Shown here piece by piece: positions 17,498 through 27,054 of a DNA stretch of 64,000 nt; the stretch's first letter is position 1, and each line of letters opens with the position of its first letter. The notes below the pieces were generated by a model that was not told the origin of the DNA, ran no database searches, and saw only the letters and a list, made by a program, of their open reading frames with translations. Source of the stretch: an uncultured Clostridia bacterium (lineage in GTDB: Bacteria; Bacillota; Clostridia; Christensenellales; UBA3700); assembly GCA_947246685.1 (NCBI GenBank), contig CAMXSN010000001.1, positions 203,361 to 267,360 on the forward strand, given 5' to 3'. Both the position numbers and the translations under genes were made by a program.

Positions 17498-18211
17498 ATG
17501 CTGGATTACGAAACAACGCTCAAACTCTTGGAAGAGGCAAAAGCCGGCGACGACGACGCGAAAGGAAAACTTATCAGCCATAATATGCCGTTGATAAAGA
17601 GCATAGCGCGCAGATATCGAAATAAGCAGGTTGAATACGACGATTTACTGCAATTGGGCGCGTTGGGGCTTGTAAAAGCGATAAATAACTTCGATTGCTC
17701 TTACAACGTCAAATTTTCAACTTATGCTGTTCCCATGATAGCCGGTGAAATAAAGAGATTCATAAGAGACGACGGCTCGATAAAAGTATCTCGAGCAATG
17801 AAAAGTCTTTGCAGTAAAATACAGACTTACGTCAACGAATGCTGCGCCGACAGTTCTGCGCCGAGCGTCAAAAAGATAGCCGAACATTTCGGTATTGACG
17901 AGCAGGAAGTTGTCTTTGCAATGGATAGTAACAAATATCCGATATCTATATTCGAGAAATTTGAAGACGACAACAATCAGTGCGTTATAGACAAACTTGC
18001 GTCCAATGAAAACAACGACGACGTAATTAATAAAATATTGCTCAAAGATTATATCAATTCTTTGCCCGAGCGAGAAAAGAAAGTTATTATTCTCAGATAT
18101 TATCGAGATAAAACGCAGAGCGAGATAGCGCAAATGCTGGGAGTGTCTCAGGTGCAGATATCGCGAATAGAGAGCAAGGTTATCACTCAGTTAAAACAGG
18201 CTTTGGCTTAA
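17498..18211 (+). CDS. sigF: RNA polymerase sporulation sigma factor SigF
   Basis: Sigma-70 regions 2-4 (YDDLLQLGALGLVKAINNFD, RYYRDKTQSEIAQMLGVSQVQISRIESK); spoIIA operon context. Confidence 0.94.
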   Translation: MLDYETTLKLLEEAKAGDDDAKGKLISHNMPLIKSIARRYRNKQVEYDDLLQLGALGLVKAINNFDCSYNVKFSTYAVPMIAGEIKRFIRDDGSIKVSRAMKSLCSKIQTYVNECCADSSAPSVKKIAEHFGIDEQEVVFAMDSNKYPISIFEKFEDDNNQCVIDKLASNENNDDVINKILLKDYINSLPEREKKVIILRYYRDKTQSEIAQMLGVSQVQISRIESKVITQLKQALA

Positions 18212-18221
18212 CCGCGTATAT

Positions 18222-18260
18222 TTATCCCCCGATTGGACAGTATCTAATCGGGGGTATTTT
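18222..18260 (+). terminator. Terminator/attenuator between sigF and spoVAC
   Basis: ATCCCCCGATT / AATCGGGGGTAT dyad then TTTT. Confidence 0.7.
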
Positions 18261-18261
18261 T

Positions 18262-18393
18262 ATGAAGAATCCGCTATTTAGAGATAACGTAGAAGATAAA
18301 GAAATCAATTTTCTCATTCCTGAGGATAAAGAAATTGTAGTTAATAAAGATTTGCTTGGCAAATCGGAAAAGAGAGGTAAATATGGAAGATAA
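18262..18393 (+). CDS. Hypothetical 43-aa ORF overlapping the spoVAC start
   Basis: MKNPLFRDNVEDKEINFLIPEDKEIVVNKDLLGKSEKRGKYGR; read manually, not in ORF track. Confidence 0.35.
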   Translation: MKNPLFRDNVEDKEINFLIPEDKEIVVNKDLLGKSEKRGKYGR

Positions 18394-18829
18394 ACAGTAT
18401 ATGGAATATATTCATACTCATGCGCAAAAAAGCGCTCATGCAATCACTTTGGTTTGGGCATTTGCGGTAGGAGGTATTATTTGCTGTATCGGACAGGGGT
18501 TCAACGATTTGTTTACGTTTGCTTTGCCCGATTGGGACAAATCTAAAATTGGAGCCTTGGTGAGCATGACCATGATTTTTTTGGGAGCGTTTCTTACGGC
18601 TATAGGAGTATACGACAAGATAGGAATTAGGGCCGGCGGAGGTTCGATCGTGCCGATCACTGGCTTTGCCAATTCGGTTGTTTCTCCCGCGATGGAATTC
18701 AATAAAGAGGGCATAGTCTTGGGAATGATGGCAAAAATGTTTGTCATTGCAGGTCCGATAATTGTCGCGGGTACTGTCTCGTCGGTAATTTCCGGAATAA
18801 TATATTGGTTTGCTGGAATGGTAGGATAA
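18383..18829 (+). CDS. spoVAC: Stage V sporulation protein AC
   Basis: WAFAVGGIICCIGQGFNDLF, GAGGGSIVPITGFANSVVSPAMEF-like pattern; AGAGG RBS. Confidence 0.94.
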   Translation: MEDKQYMEYIHTHAQKSAHAITLVWAFAVGGIICCIGQGFNDLFTFALPDWDKSKIGALVSMTMIFLGAFLTAIGVYDKIGIRAGGGSIVPITGFANSVVSPAMEFNKEGIVLGMMAKMFVIAGPIIVAGTVSSVISGIIYWFAGMVG

Positions 18830-18838
18830 GGAGTAGTT

Positions 18839-19840
18839 ATGAAAGTAGGAAAACAAACTTATTTACTTGATTCGGACGTGTATATACAATCGGCGTATTC
18901 GCTTGCCGGTCCGTATGAATCAAAGGGGAATTTCAGAGAATATTTCGACGCGGTTATGGAAGACGACGAATGGAAATGTAAATCGCATGAGATGGCGGAA
19001 ATTCAAATGCAGCGATACGTAATCGGAGAATGTCTGTCGAGAGTCAACGTCAATCCAATGGATTGCGACGCGATAATGGGCGGCGATCTCATCAATCAAA
19101 TCGTGCCTACTTCGTTTTCCGCAAGAGATTTTCGCACGCCGTTTTTAGGATTATACAACGCTTGCGCTACTTTCGGGGAGGCGATGGCAATAGGATCGAC
19201 GCTTGTCAGCGGCGATTTTCAAAAGGTAATATGCTGTACAAGTTCTCACTATGCGACGGCGGAGCGCCAATACAGATATCCTTTGGAACTGGGCACTCAG
19301 CCGACTCCCGAATCGCAGTGGACTGTCACCGGCAGCGGAGCGGTTTTACTTTCAAAAAAGCCTGGGGATTATCCCAAAATTAAGGGATTCACAATAGGCA
19401 GGATAGTAGATTTCGGATTGAGCGATCCCAACAATATGGGCGGCGCGATGGCTCCGGCGGCGTGCAATACGATCGTTACGCATTTTAGAGATACGGGACG
19501 TTCTCCCGATTATTACGATATGATAATCACCGGAGATTTAGGGCGATTTGGAAGAGAGACGCTTCACTATCTGTGCAAAAAGGAAGGCTATGTGCTGGAT
19601 AATCTCAACGATTGCGGAAGTATGGTATACAGCGATAAACAAAAACCCGGTCAAGGCGGATCGGGAGCGGGATGCTGTTCGCTTGTGTTTGCATCGTATT
19701 TGTATAAAAAGCTTATAGATAAGTCTTTGAAAAAAATACTGTTCGTGCCGACTGGAGCAATGCTTTCCAAAGATTCTGCTTTGCAGGGCGAAAGTATACC
19801 GGGTATCGCGCATGCGGTGATTATAGAAAGAGAGGATTAA
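18839..19840 (+). CDS. spoVAD: Stage V sporulation protein AD
   Basis: Thiolase-like SpoVAD motifs FLGLYNACATFGEAMAIGSTLV, SSHYATAERQYRYPLE, GGSGAGCCS. Confidence 0.95.
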   Translation: MKVGKQTYLLDSDVYIQSAYSLAGPYESKGNFREYFDAVMEDDEWKCKSHEMAEIQMQRYVIGECLSRVNVNPMDCDAIMGGDLINQIVPTSFSARDFRTPFLGLYNACATFGEAMAIGSTLVSGDFQKVICCTSSHYATAERQYRYPLELGTQPTPESQWTVTGSGAVLLSKKPGDYPKIKGFTIGRIVDFGLSDPNNMGGAMAPAACNTIVTHFRDTGRSPDYYDMIITGDLGRFGRETLHYLCKKEGYVLDNLNDCGSMVYSDKQKPGQGGSGAGCCSLVFASYLYKKLIDKSLKKILFVPTGAMLSKDSALQGESIPGIAHAVIIERED

Positions 19841-19842
19841 TT

Positions 19843-20211
19843 ATGGAGATGTTTTTGGGATATTTGAAAGCCTTTGCCGTAGGCGGTCTAGTGTGTATGA
19901 TAGCGCAGATTCTTATCAACAAGACAAAGATGACCTCGGCAAGAATACTTGTACTGTTTCTTCTGGGCGGAGTATTCTTGGAATTGGTCGGAGCGTTTAA
20001 GTTTATTGAGAATTTTGCCGGAGCGGGCATAACTATTCCTATCACAGGCTTTGGCAGTACGATAGTCAAAGGCGCCAGAGAGGGCGCGAAAATAGGATTT
20101 TTTGAGGCTGTAACTTACGGATTCAGAAATATGGCGGGCGGTTTGACGGCGGCAATATTCTTCGGATTTCTATTCGCGCTCATATTTAGATCGCATTCAA
20201 AAAAAGTTTGA
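19843..20211 (+). CDS. spoVAE: Stage V sporulation protein AE
   Basis: AFAVGGLVCMIAQILINKTKMTSARILV, PITGFGSTIVKGAREGAKIGF. Confidence 0.94.
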   Translation: MEMFLGYLKAFAVGGLVCMIAQILINKTKMTSARILVLFLLGGVFLELVGAFKFIENFAGAGITIPITGFGSTIVKGAREGAKIGFFEAVTYGFRNMAGGLTAAIFFGFLFALIFRSHSKKV

Positions 20212-20258
20212 CGTGGTAAGCGTGTAAATTTCCTTTTTCATTTGGCATATAATGTTAT

Positions 20259-20918
20259 ATGCGGAAAAGAAAATGCTGCCGTGTAAAAAGATTTTTGGCT
20301 TTTGTAATATCATTCGCTATCGTGATTGCTTCGTTTTTTTATTTCAGAAGCAATCTAATAGCTTACGCCGAGAAATATGCGGACGGATTGATAACTACAC
20401 GAGTGGTAGATATCTTTAATTCGTCAACAACTCAGGCTCTTGAAGGCGACATGTTTCAAGACAAAAGCAATTTCTATGAGATCAGATACGATTCCGAAGG
20501 CAACGTTGCATTGATAAGCACTGATATGGTCGTAATCAACGCATTGATGAGAGACGTTGCGGCTATCACGCAGACAAACGTCAATCAACTATGCGCAAGC
20601 GAAGACGTTCAAGTGCCGTATAGCAGTATTTTCGGCAGTATTTTACTGGGCAATTACGGGAAAAAATATACGTTTAAGCTAGAACTTTTGGGAAATATTC
20701 AATGCAATTATCGCACGACGTTTGAAGCCAAAGGAATCAATCAGACTCTTATGTGTATGTATATAGACTTATTCGCAGACATAAGCATAATGTTGCCGTT
20801 GCACGTAAAAAATGTAAAAGTTCAGAATAACATGGTTGTATATCAGAATTTGATTGTAGGTAAAGTTCCCGATTTTTATTTTCAATACGGACTTGGCCCA
20901 TTGGATCTCAGAGCTTAA
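20259..20918 (+). CDS. yunB: YunB-family sporulation protein
   Basis: N-terminal TM; ITQTNVNQL and VPYSSIFGSILLGNYG; located after spoVA. Confidence 0.75.
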   Translation: MRKRKCCRVKRFLAFVISFAIVIASFFYFRSNLIAYAEKYADGLITTRVVDIFNSSTTQALEGDMFQDKSNFYEIRYDSEGNVALISTDMVVINALMRDVAAITQTNVNQLCASEDVQVPYSSIFGSILLGNYGKKYTFKLELLGNIQCNYRTTFEAKGINQTLMCMYIDLFADISIMLPLHVKNVKVQNNMVVYQNLIVGKVPDFYFQYGLGPLDLRA

Positions 20919-20933
20919 ATATCTTTCAAACGC

Positions 20934-20962
20934 TTGCAAATATCTGTTAATGATGTTAAAAT
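20934..20962 (+). promoter_or_regulatory. Promoter of the pheST T-box transcript
   Basis: TTGCAA (20934-20939), 17-nt spacer, TAAAAT (20957-20962). Confidence 0.6.
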
Positions 20963-20967
20963 TAATC

Positions 20968-21206
20968 TAGAAACTTAGATGAGGAACGTGTCCCGAGCAA
21001 GACAATGAGACAGAGAATTTACCTCGGCAGGCTGAAAGGGTAATCGATTTGTCAGGGAGAATTCGCCTCGGAGTTATTCTGTTGAAAAGTTAAGTAGGCA
21101 GGATCGTCGGCAGCGTTAATGCATAATGAGGATTTCGAAGAAATTCGGATTCGAATTTAGGTGGTACAGCGTTAATACGCCCTAATAATTGGGGCGTATT
21201 TTTTAT
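20968..21206 (+). promoter_or_regulatory. T-box leader (Phe) upstream of pheST
   Basis: T-box-like AGGTGGTACAGCG (21159-21171); terminator ATACGCCC/GGGCGTAT plus T run (21175-21206); upstream stem-I-like GATGAGGAA; precedes pheS. Confidence 0.85.
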
Positions 21207-21226
21207 TATATTAAGAGGTATATATG

Positions 21227-22243
21227 ATGGAAAAAATCGCAAAACTTATCGAACAGGCGCAATCTGATATTGCGGCAAGCAATACTCTTGCGCAAATCAA
21301 TGCAGTTAAAGTCAAATATCTGGGTAAGAGCGGAGAGCTTACTCAACTGCTCAGAGGGATGAAGGACCTAGCTCCGGAAGATAGACCGGCGGCAGGTAAA
21401 TTTGTCAACCAAGCCAGAGACGAGATAACTGAACTTACAGATAAAAAATCCAAAGAGTTGGCTCAGGCGGAGACGGATGAGAAGATGCTCAAAGAGAGCA
21501 TAGATATCACTTTGGACGGCAATGCAGTGGAAAGAGGAAGTTTGCATCCGTGTACTTTGGTCGCAAACGAAATCGTCGAAATATTTACGTCTATGGGATT
21601 TTCTATAGCTCAAGGACCGGAAATCGAGCTGGATAAATTTTGCTTCCAAATGCTCAATATTCCTCCCGACCATCCGGCAAGAGATATGCAGGATACGTTT
21701 TATATCACAGACGAAGCGTTGTTGAGGACGCATACTTCGTCGGTGCAGGCGCGCGCTATGTTGAAATCCAAGCCTCCGATAAGAATCGTGTGTCCGGGCA
21801 AGGTTTACAGACCCGACGACGACGCTACGCATTCTCCCATGTTCCAACAAATTGAGGGATTGGTCGTGGATGAAAAAGTAACGCTGTGCGACCTCAAAGG
21901 TCTGTTGGAGACTTTTGCCCAAAAACTTTTCGATCAAAAAACCAAAGTTAGATTTAGACCGTCGTTTTTCCCGTTTACCGAGCCAAGCGTAGAGGTGGAC
22001 GTTACCTGTTCGGTATGTCACGGTAAAGGTTGCAGAATATGCAAAGGTACGGGCTGGATAGAGATTCTCGGAGCGGGAATCGTCAATCCTAAAGTGCTTG
22101 AGAATTGCGGCATCGACAGCAAAAAATATAAGGGCTTGGCGTTTGGTTTGGGCATAGAGCGAACCACTATGATCAAGTACGGCATTCCCGACATGAGAAT
22201 TTTGTTTGAAAACGACGTCAGATTTTTGAAAGAGTTCAAATAG
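21227..22243 (+). CDS. pheS: Phenylalanyl-tRNA synthetase alpha subunit
   Basis: HPARDMQDTFYI, LRTHTSSVQARAML, class II motif 3 GLAFGLGIERTTMIKYGI. Confidence 0.97.
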   Translation: MEKIAKLIEQAQSDIAASNTLAQINAVKVKYLGKSGELTQLLRGMKDLAPEDRPAAGKFVNQARDEITELTDKKSKELAQAETDEKMLKESIDITLDGNAVERGSLHPCTLVANEIVEIFTSMGFSIAQGPEIELDKFCFQMLNIPPDHPARDMQDTFYITDEALLRTHTSSVQARAMLKSKPPIRIVCPGKVYRPDDDATHSPMFQQIEGLVVDEKVTLCDLKGLLETFAQKLFDQKTKVRFRPSFFPFTEPSVEVDVTCSVCHGKGCRICKGTGWIEILGAGIVNPKVLENCGIDSKKYKGLAFGLGIERTTMIKYGIPDMRILFENDVRFLKEFK

Positions 22244-22255
22244 GAGAGAATTGAT

Positions 22256-24655
22256 ATGAAAGTTTCATTGAGTTGGTTAAAAGATTTTGTAGATATAGAC
22301 GTTACCGTCGAGGAACTTGCGGATAAGCTCGTCGGCGCGGGTTTTGAAGTCGAGGAGATAATCAGAGCTGGCGCAGATATGAAAAACGTCGTGTTGGGCA
22401 AAATAGTCAAATTGGAAAAACATCCCGACGCGGACAAACTGCAAATATGCCAAATTGACGTAGGTAAAGCCGCCTGCGTACAGATAGTTACGGGCGCGCA
22501 GAACGTCAGCGAAGGTGATTTGGTGCCCGTTGCGCTTGACAATTCGTTGCTTCCTACGGGGCAAGAGATAAAAAAAGGTAAACTGAGAGGCGTTCTGTCA
22601 GAAGGAATGCTTTGTTCTGGAGAAGAATTAAAACTTACGGAAGAAGATTACCAAGGCGCAGGCGTGTACGGGATATTGCTGATGAACAAGGAAGAGTTTC
22701 CGCTCGGCACCGATATTAACGTTGTTTTGGGCAACGACGACGTGGTGTTGGATATCGGCGTTACTGCAAATAGGTCGGATTGCAACAGTGTGCTGGGAAT
22801 TGCCAGAGAAGTTGCAACAATTCTCAAAAAACCTTTGAAAATGCCGGATATTTCATTTGCTGTAGATAAGAGCGCAAAGGTAGAGGACGTGATTGACGTA
22901 GACGTTCAATCTCCCGATTTATGTCCGAGATATATGGCGGCGGCGGTTAAAGACGTCAAAATTCAGCCAAGCGCCGAGATTATACAAAAGCGTCTTAAAT
23001 CCGTCGGTTTGAGACCAATCAACAATATTGTCGATATAACTAATTACGTATTGATAGAAATCGGTCAGCCAATGCATGCTTTTGACAGAGAATTTATTCA
23101 AGGAAAAATTATTCCCCGAAGAGCAAAACATGGAGAAAAAATAGTTGCTTTGGACGAAAAAGAGTACACTTTGGACGATACTATGCTTGTGATTGCCGAC
23201 GAATGTAAACCGTGTGCAATAGGCGGCGTTATGGGCGGATTGAATAGCGGAATCAATACGAATACTGAGACGATAGTTTTTGAATCGGCAAAATTCCTAA
23301 GGGATAACATAAGACGGACGTCGAGAAAGCTTAACTTGAGATCGGATTCTTCGTTCAGATACGAAAGAGGCATCGATTTGGATTCTCAAAGATTGGGACT
23401 TATGCGCGCGCTGAATTTGATAGATAAATACGGCTACGGAAAAATAGCAGACGGAATTATCGACAGATTGGCGCAGGAATTGAAGGAAAGCGTAGTGGTC
23501 ACCAGCGTTGAAGAAATCAATGCGATTCTGGGAATCGACGTGCCTGACAAAGAAATATTGCAAATACTCAATAGTTTGCAGATAAAAAGCGAGTTGAAAG
23601 ACGGGACGCTTACTTGCATCAGTCCTGCGTTCAGAGACGATATAGAAAATGCAAACGATTTGGCAGAAGAAGTAATTAGGCTTTATGGATACGATAAAGT
23701 CGTCAGCACGTTGCTTGACGGCGGCAATCAAACTTTAGGCGGCAAGACAAGAGAACAGCGCAACAACGATATTATTAAGGAAATTTGTGTCAATCAGGGC
23801 ATGAGCGAGATCCTTACTTATTCGTTCACGACACCAAAGCTTTTTGATACTTTGAGAATAGATTCAAGCGATTCGAGAAGAAATTGTATTAAATTGCTTA
23901 AACCGTTGGGCGAAGATCTATCGGTGATGAGAACGACGCTTGCGTACAGTATGATTTCGACATTGGCGAGCAACAATCTTAAGAGCAATAAAAAAGCCCG
24001 TTTGTTTGAGATAGCCAACGTCTATATGCCGCGCGGCGACATCGAAGAGCAACTTCCGGAAGAAGTGGGAATGCTTGCATTGGGCGTATACGGCAGCGGA
24101 GAGGATTTTTATAGTATAAAAGGTATTGTAGAAAATATACTCAAAAAGTTTGCGATAGACGCGCAAAACGTCAGAGCACAAAGTAACTATTTGCATAAAG
24201 GCAGAAGCGCCGATATCAAGGTAGGCAACGTTACGATAGGTTATCTCGGCGAGTTGCATCCCGACGTCTTACAGGCATTTGACGTGTCGGACAGAATGTA
24301 TATAGCCGAATTGAATATCGATTTACTCAATAAATACGCCGATTACAGTTATAATTTTAAGGCGATATCCAATTATCCGCCGATAGAGAGAGATATTGCC
24401 GTTGTCGTAGACGAAGACGTTGCGGCGGGAGATCTGCTTGCATGCGTAAGAAAAGGCGGAGGAAGTCTGCTTGTCGACGCTTCGATTTTTGATATTTACA
24501 GAAATGAAACGATTATTGGCGCTAAGAAAAAGAGCATTGCGATAAATCTCGTTTTCCGTCTGGCAGACAGGACGCTAACCGATGACGAAGTCAATAGTAA
24601 GATCAATAGAATATTGACAAAACTCAGCAGTGAATATTCGGCGATTTTAAGATAA
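22256..24655 (+). CDS. pheT: Phenylalanyl-tRNA synthetase beta subunit
   Basis: MKVSLSWLKDFVDI start, tRNA-binding domain, B3/B4 and FDX-ACB C-terminal domain. Confidence 0.97.
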   Translation: MKVSLSWLKDFVDIDVTVEELADKLVGAGFEVEEIIRAGADMKNVVLGKIVKLEKHPDADKLQICQIDVGKAACVQIVTGAQNVSEGDLVPVALDNSLLPTGQEIKKGKLRGVLSEGMLCSGEELKLTEEDYQGAGVYGILLMNKEEFPLGTDINVVLGNDDVVLDIGVTANRSDCNSVLGIAREVATILKKPLKMPDISFAVDKSAKVEDVIDVDVQSPDLCPRYMAAAVKDVKIQPSAEIIQKRLKSVGLRPINNIVDITNYVLIEIGQPMHAFDREFIQGKIIPRRAKHGEKIVALDEKEYTLDDTMLVIADECKPCAIGGVMGGLNSGINTNTETIVFESAKFLRDNIRRTSRKLNLRSDSSFRYERGIDLDSQRLGLMRALNLIDKYGYGKIADGIIDRLAQELKESVVVTSVEEINAILGIDVPDKEILQILNSLQIKSELKDGTLTCISPAFRDDIENANDLAEEVIRLYGYDKVVSTLLDGGNQTLGGKTREQRNNDIIKEICVNQGMSEILTYSFTTPKLFDTLRIDSSDSRRNCIKLLKPLGEDLSVMRTTLAYSMISTLASNNLKSNKKARLFEIANVYMPRGDIEEQLPEEVGMLALGVYGSGEDFYSIKGIVENILKKFAIDAQNVRAQSNYLHKGRSADIKVGNVTIGYLGELHPDVLQAFDVSDRMYIAELNIDLLNKYADYSYNFKAISNYPPIERDIAVVVDEDVAAGDLLACVRKGGGSLLVDASIFDIYRNETIIGAKKKSIAINLVFRLADRTLTDDEVNSKINRILTKLSSEYSAILR

Positions 24656-24757
24656 TTGCCGCAAATCACAGAATTGACGAGACTCCGCCGCCGCGGGGTC
24701 TTAAATTATTAGGCAAAAAAGATGTATAATATGCGCCGCATATGTTATAATTGAATT

Positions 24758-27049
24758 ATGTTGGAAGTATTGGCACCCGTTGGGAATTTGCAATCGTTAA
24801 AAGCGGCGATTTATGCCGGCGCAGATGCAGTCTATTTAGGGCTGGATTTGTTCAATGCGAGAATTAAAGCCGATAATTTTAACAAAGAAAATATCAAAGA
24901 ATGCGTAGAATATTGCCATTTGTTCGGAGTCAAAGTCTACGTTGCGTTCAATATCAACGTCAAGCAGTCGGAGATGCAGTTGTTTGCGGATTACGCCGAA
25001 GTTGCGGCAAAGGCTAAAGTAGACGCATTTATTGTAACGGATTTGGGGTGTCTGGACATTTTGCGAAAATACGATATACCGTTGCACGCAAGTACGCAGA
25101 TCGGCGTGCATAATCTTGCGGGCGCAAAGATTTTGGAATCGTTGGGTTTTACCAGGGTTGTGCTTGCGAGAGAGACGTTATATAGAGATATTTGCGAAAT
25201 CAAACGGTCTACGAGTTTGGAAATCGAGCATTTTGTGCACGGCGCGCTATGCGTAAGTTTTTCGGGCGCTTGTTTGATGTCGAGTATGATGAGCGGGGAC
25301 AGCGGCAATAGAGGCAGATGTAATCAGCCTTGCAGATTAAAATATACTTCGGATTATACGCAACAAGAAAGTTATTTGCTATCGCCTAAGGATCAATGTC
25401 TTATAGACAAAATTCCTCAGTTTGCCGATATGGGTATAGATAGCTTGAAGATAGAGGGCAGGCTAAAACAACCGCATTACGTGGGAATAGCCGTCGCTCA
25501 ATACAGAAAAGCCGTTGACGCTTATATCAACAACACAAAAGCTAAAATCGATTATTTTTCTCTTAAAACAGCATATAATAGAGGAAATTTTACTTTAGGA
25601 TATAATTATGAGAATACTAAATCCATAATGTATAATAAAGTTAACGGACATATCGGAGAAAACGTAGGAAAAATCATAGGATATGCAAATAAAAGGCTTC
25701 GCATAAAATCTGATAATGTATTAAATAACGGCGACGGAATTAAGATAATAAATAACGGCAAAGAAATCGGCGGACTCAGCGTCAGCAATATCGCGCGTTG
25801 CGGAAATAATATATACGCTATAGATTCTCAGCAAAAATTTGAGACGGGCAGTGAAGTTTGTTTGACGTCGGTAAAATCCGATATTGACAAATATAATAAT
25901 ATAAAACCTAAATTGTCCATAAAATTATTAGTCAAAGCGGAGATAGGTAATAAAGTTGAATTAACTGCGGAATACGAGGATATTCGCGTCAAGGTATACG
26001 GTAGTGTCGTAGAAGCCGCGCGTAATCGCTCGATGAATGCCGACGATATTATCGCGCAGCTTTCTAGATTGGGCGAGAGTAATTTCGATGCGGAAATATA
26101 TTGCGACATACTTGAAAACCAAAGGATTTTTATTCCGCAATCGGCGTTAAATGCATTGAGGAGAGATTGTTTGAAGGCATTGACTAACGAGATTTTAGAG
26201 CGATACAATCTAAGTCGTCAAAGAGTAGTGCATAATAGCGAAGCAGTTGTATTGCCTTTGAATATTAAAAAAAATCAATGCAAAATGCTTGTAGAAATCA
26301 ACGGCGACAAACATCAGATTGCAGGATTGGAGTTGTTGAACTCTAAGATAAATCTGGTTTTACCTGTTAATAATAATACTTCTGAAATCTTGGATATTAT
26401 TCTACAAAATCAAATAATTAAGAAATATATAGAAAATATTTATCTCAGACCACCGCGAGTTGCAAGAGGCGAAGACTATTGTATTATAGATAAGATACTT
26501 AACGATAATTCCCAAAAATTCGACGGTTTGGTTGCAGAGAATATCTATGGAGTATATCTTGCTCGCAAATATAATAAATCCGTAATCGGCGGAATCGGAT
26601 TGAACATCTACAACGATTCTTATTCAAAAAATGTCGGACTGTGCGACGCGATTGCTTCCGTTGAACTAACCGCAAACGAGTTGCCTTGCGAATCTCTTGT
26701 TTACGCATACGGGCCGCTGCCCGTAATGACTTTGCTGCATTGCCCGATTCAAGTCAATACGGGATGCGATTGCAGTGATTGTAAATATTGCGGAGATTTT
26801 TATTATTACGATAAGAAAGAAAAGTATCGAGTGTCTAGATATAAGCTAAATAACTGTGTGTTTACACTATTTAATCCATACAATATCGATATTAGAAACA
26901 AACTATCGAAATTAGACTGCAAATTTTATATAAATGCTCAAGATATCAGCGGAAAAACGCTGACGTCATTAGTAGAAGATTTTGCTAATAGAAAAGGCGT
27001 AAGCGACGAGAAAACTACGAGCGGACACTTATTTAGAGGAGTTAAGTGA
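24758..27049 (+). CDS. Peptidase U32 family protein (RlhA/YrrO-like, with C-terminal extension)
   Basis: LAPVGNLQSLKAAIYAGADAVYLGL; SGNRGRCNQPCRLKY; KIEGRLKQPHYV; late Cys-rich CDCSDCKYCGD. Confidence 0.9.
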   Translation: MLEVLAPVGNLQSLKAAIYAGADAVYLGLDLFNARIKADNFNKENIKECVEYCHLFGVKVYVAFNINVKQSEMQLFADYAEVAAKAKVDAFIVTDLGCLDILRKYDIPLHASTQIGVHNLAGAKILESLGFTRVVLARETLYRDICEIKRSTSLEIEHFVHGALCVSFSGACLMSSMMSGDSGNRGRCNQPCRLKYTSDYTQQESYLLSPKDQCLIDKIPQFADMGIDSLKIEGRLKQPHYVGIAVAQYRKAVDAYINNTKAKIDYFSLKTAYNRGNFTLGYNYENTKSIMYNKVNGHIGENVGKIIGYANKRLRIKSDNVLNNGDGIKIINNGKEIGGLSVSNIARCGNNIYAIDSQQKFETGSEVCLTSVKSDIDKYNNIKPKLSIKLLVKAEIGNKVELTAEYEDIRVKVYGSVVEAARNRSMNADDIIAQLSRLGESNFDAEIYCDILENQRIFIPQSALNALRRDCLKALTNEILERYNLSRQRVVHNSEAVVLPLNIKKNQCKMLVEINGDKHQIAGLELLNSKINLVLPVNNNTSEILDIILQNQIIKKYIENIYLRPPRVARGEDYCIIDKILNDNSQKFDGLVAENIYGVYLARKYNKSVIGGIGLNIYNDSYSKNVGLCDAIASVELTANELPCESLVYAYGPLPVMTLLHCPIQVNTGCDCSDCKYCGDFYYYDKKEKYRVSRYKLNNCVFTLFNPYNIDIRNKLSKLDCKFYINAQDISGKTLTSLVEDFANRKGVSDEKTTSGHLFRGVK

Positions 27050-27054
27050 GAAAT

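Noticed and set aside
21368-22021. 217-aa minus-strand ORF inside pheS
   Set aside because: Antisense to pheS; no recognisable motif
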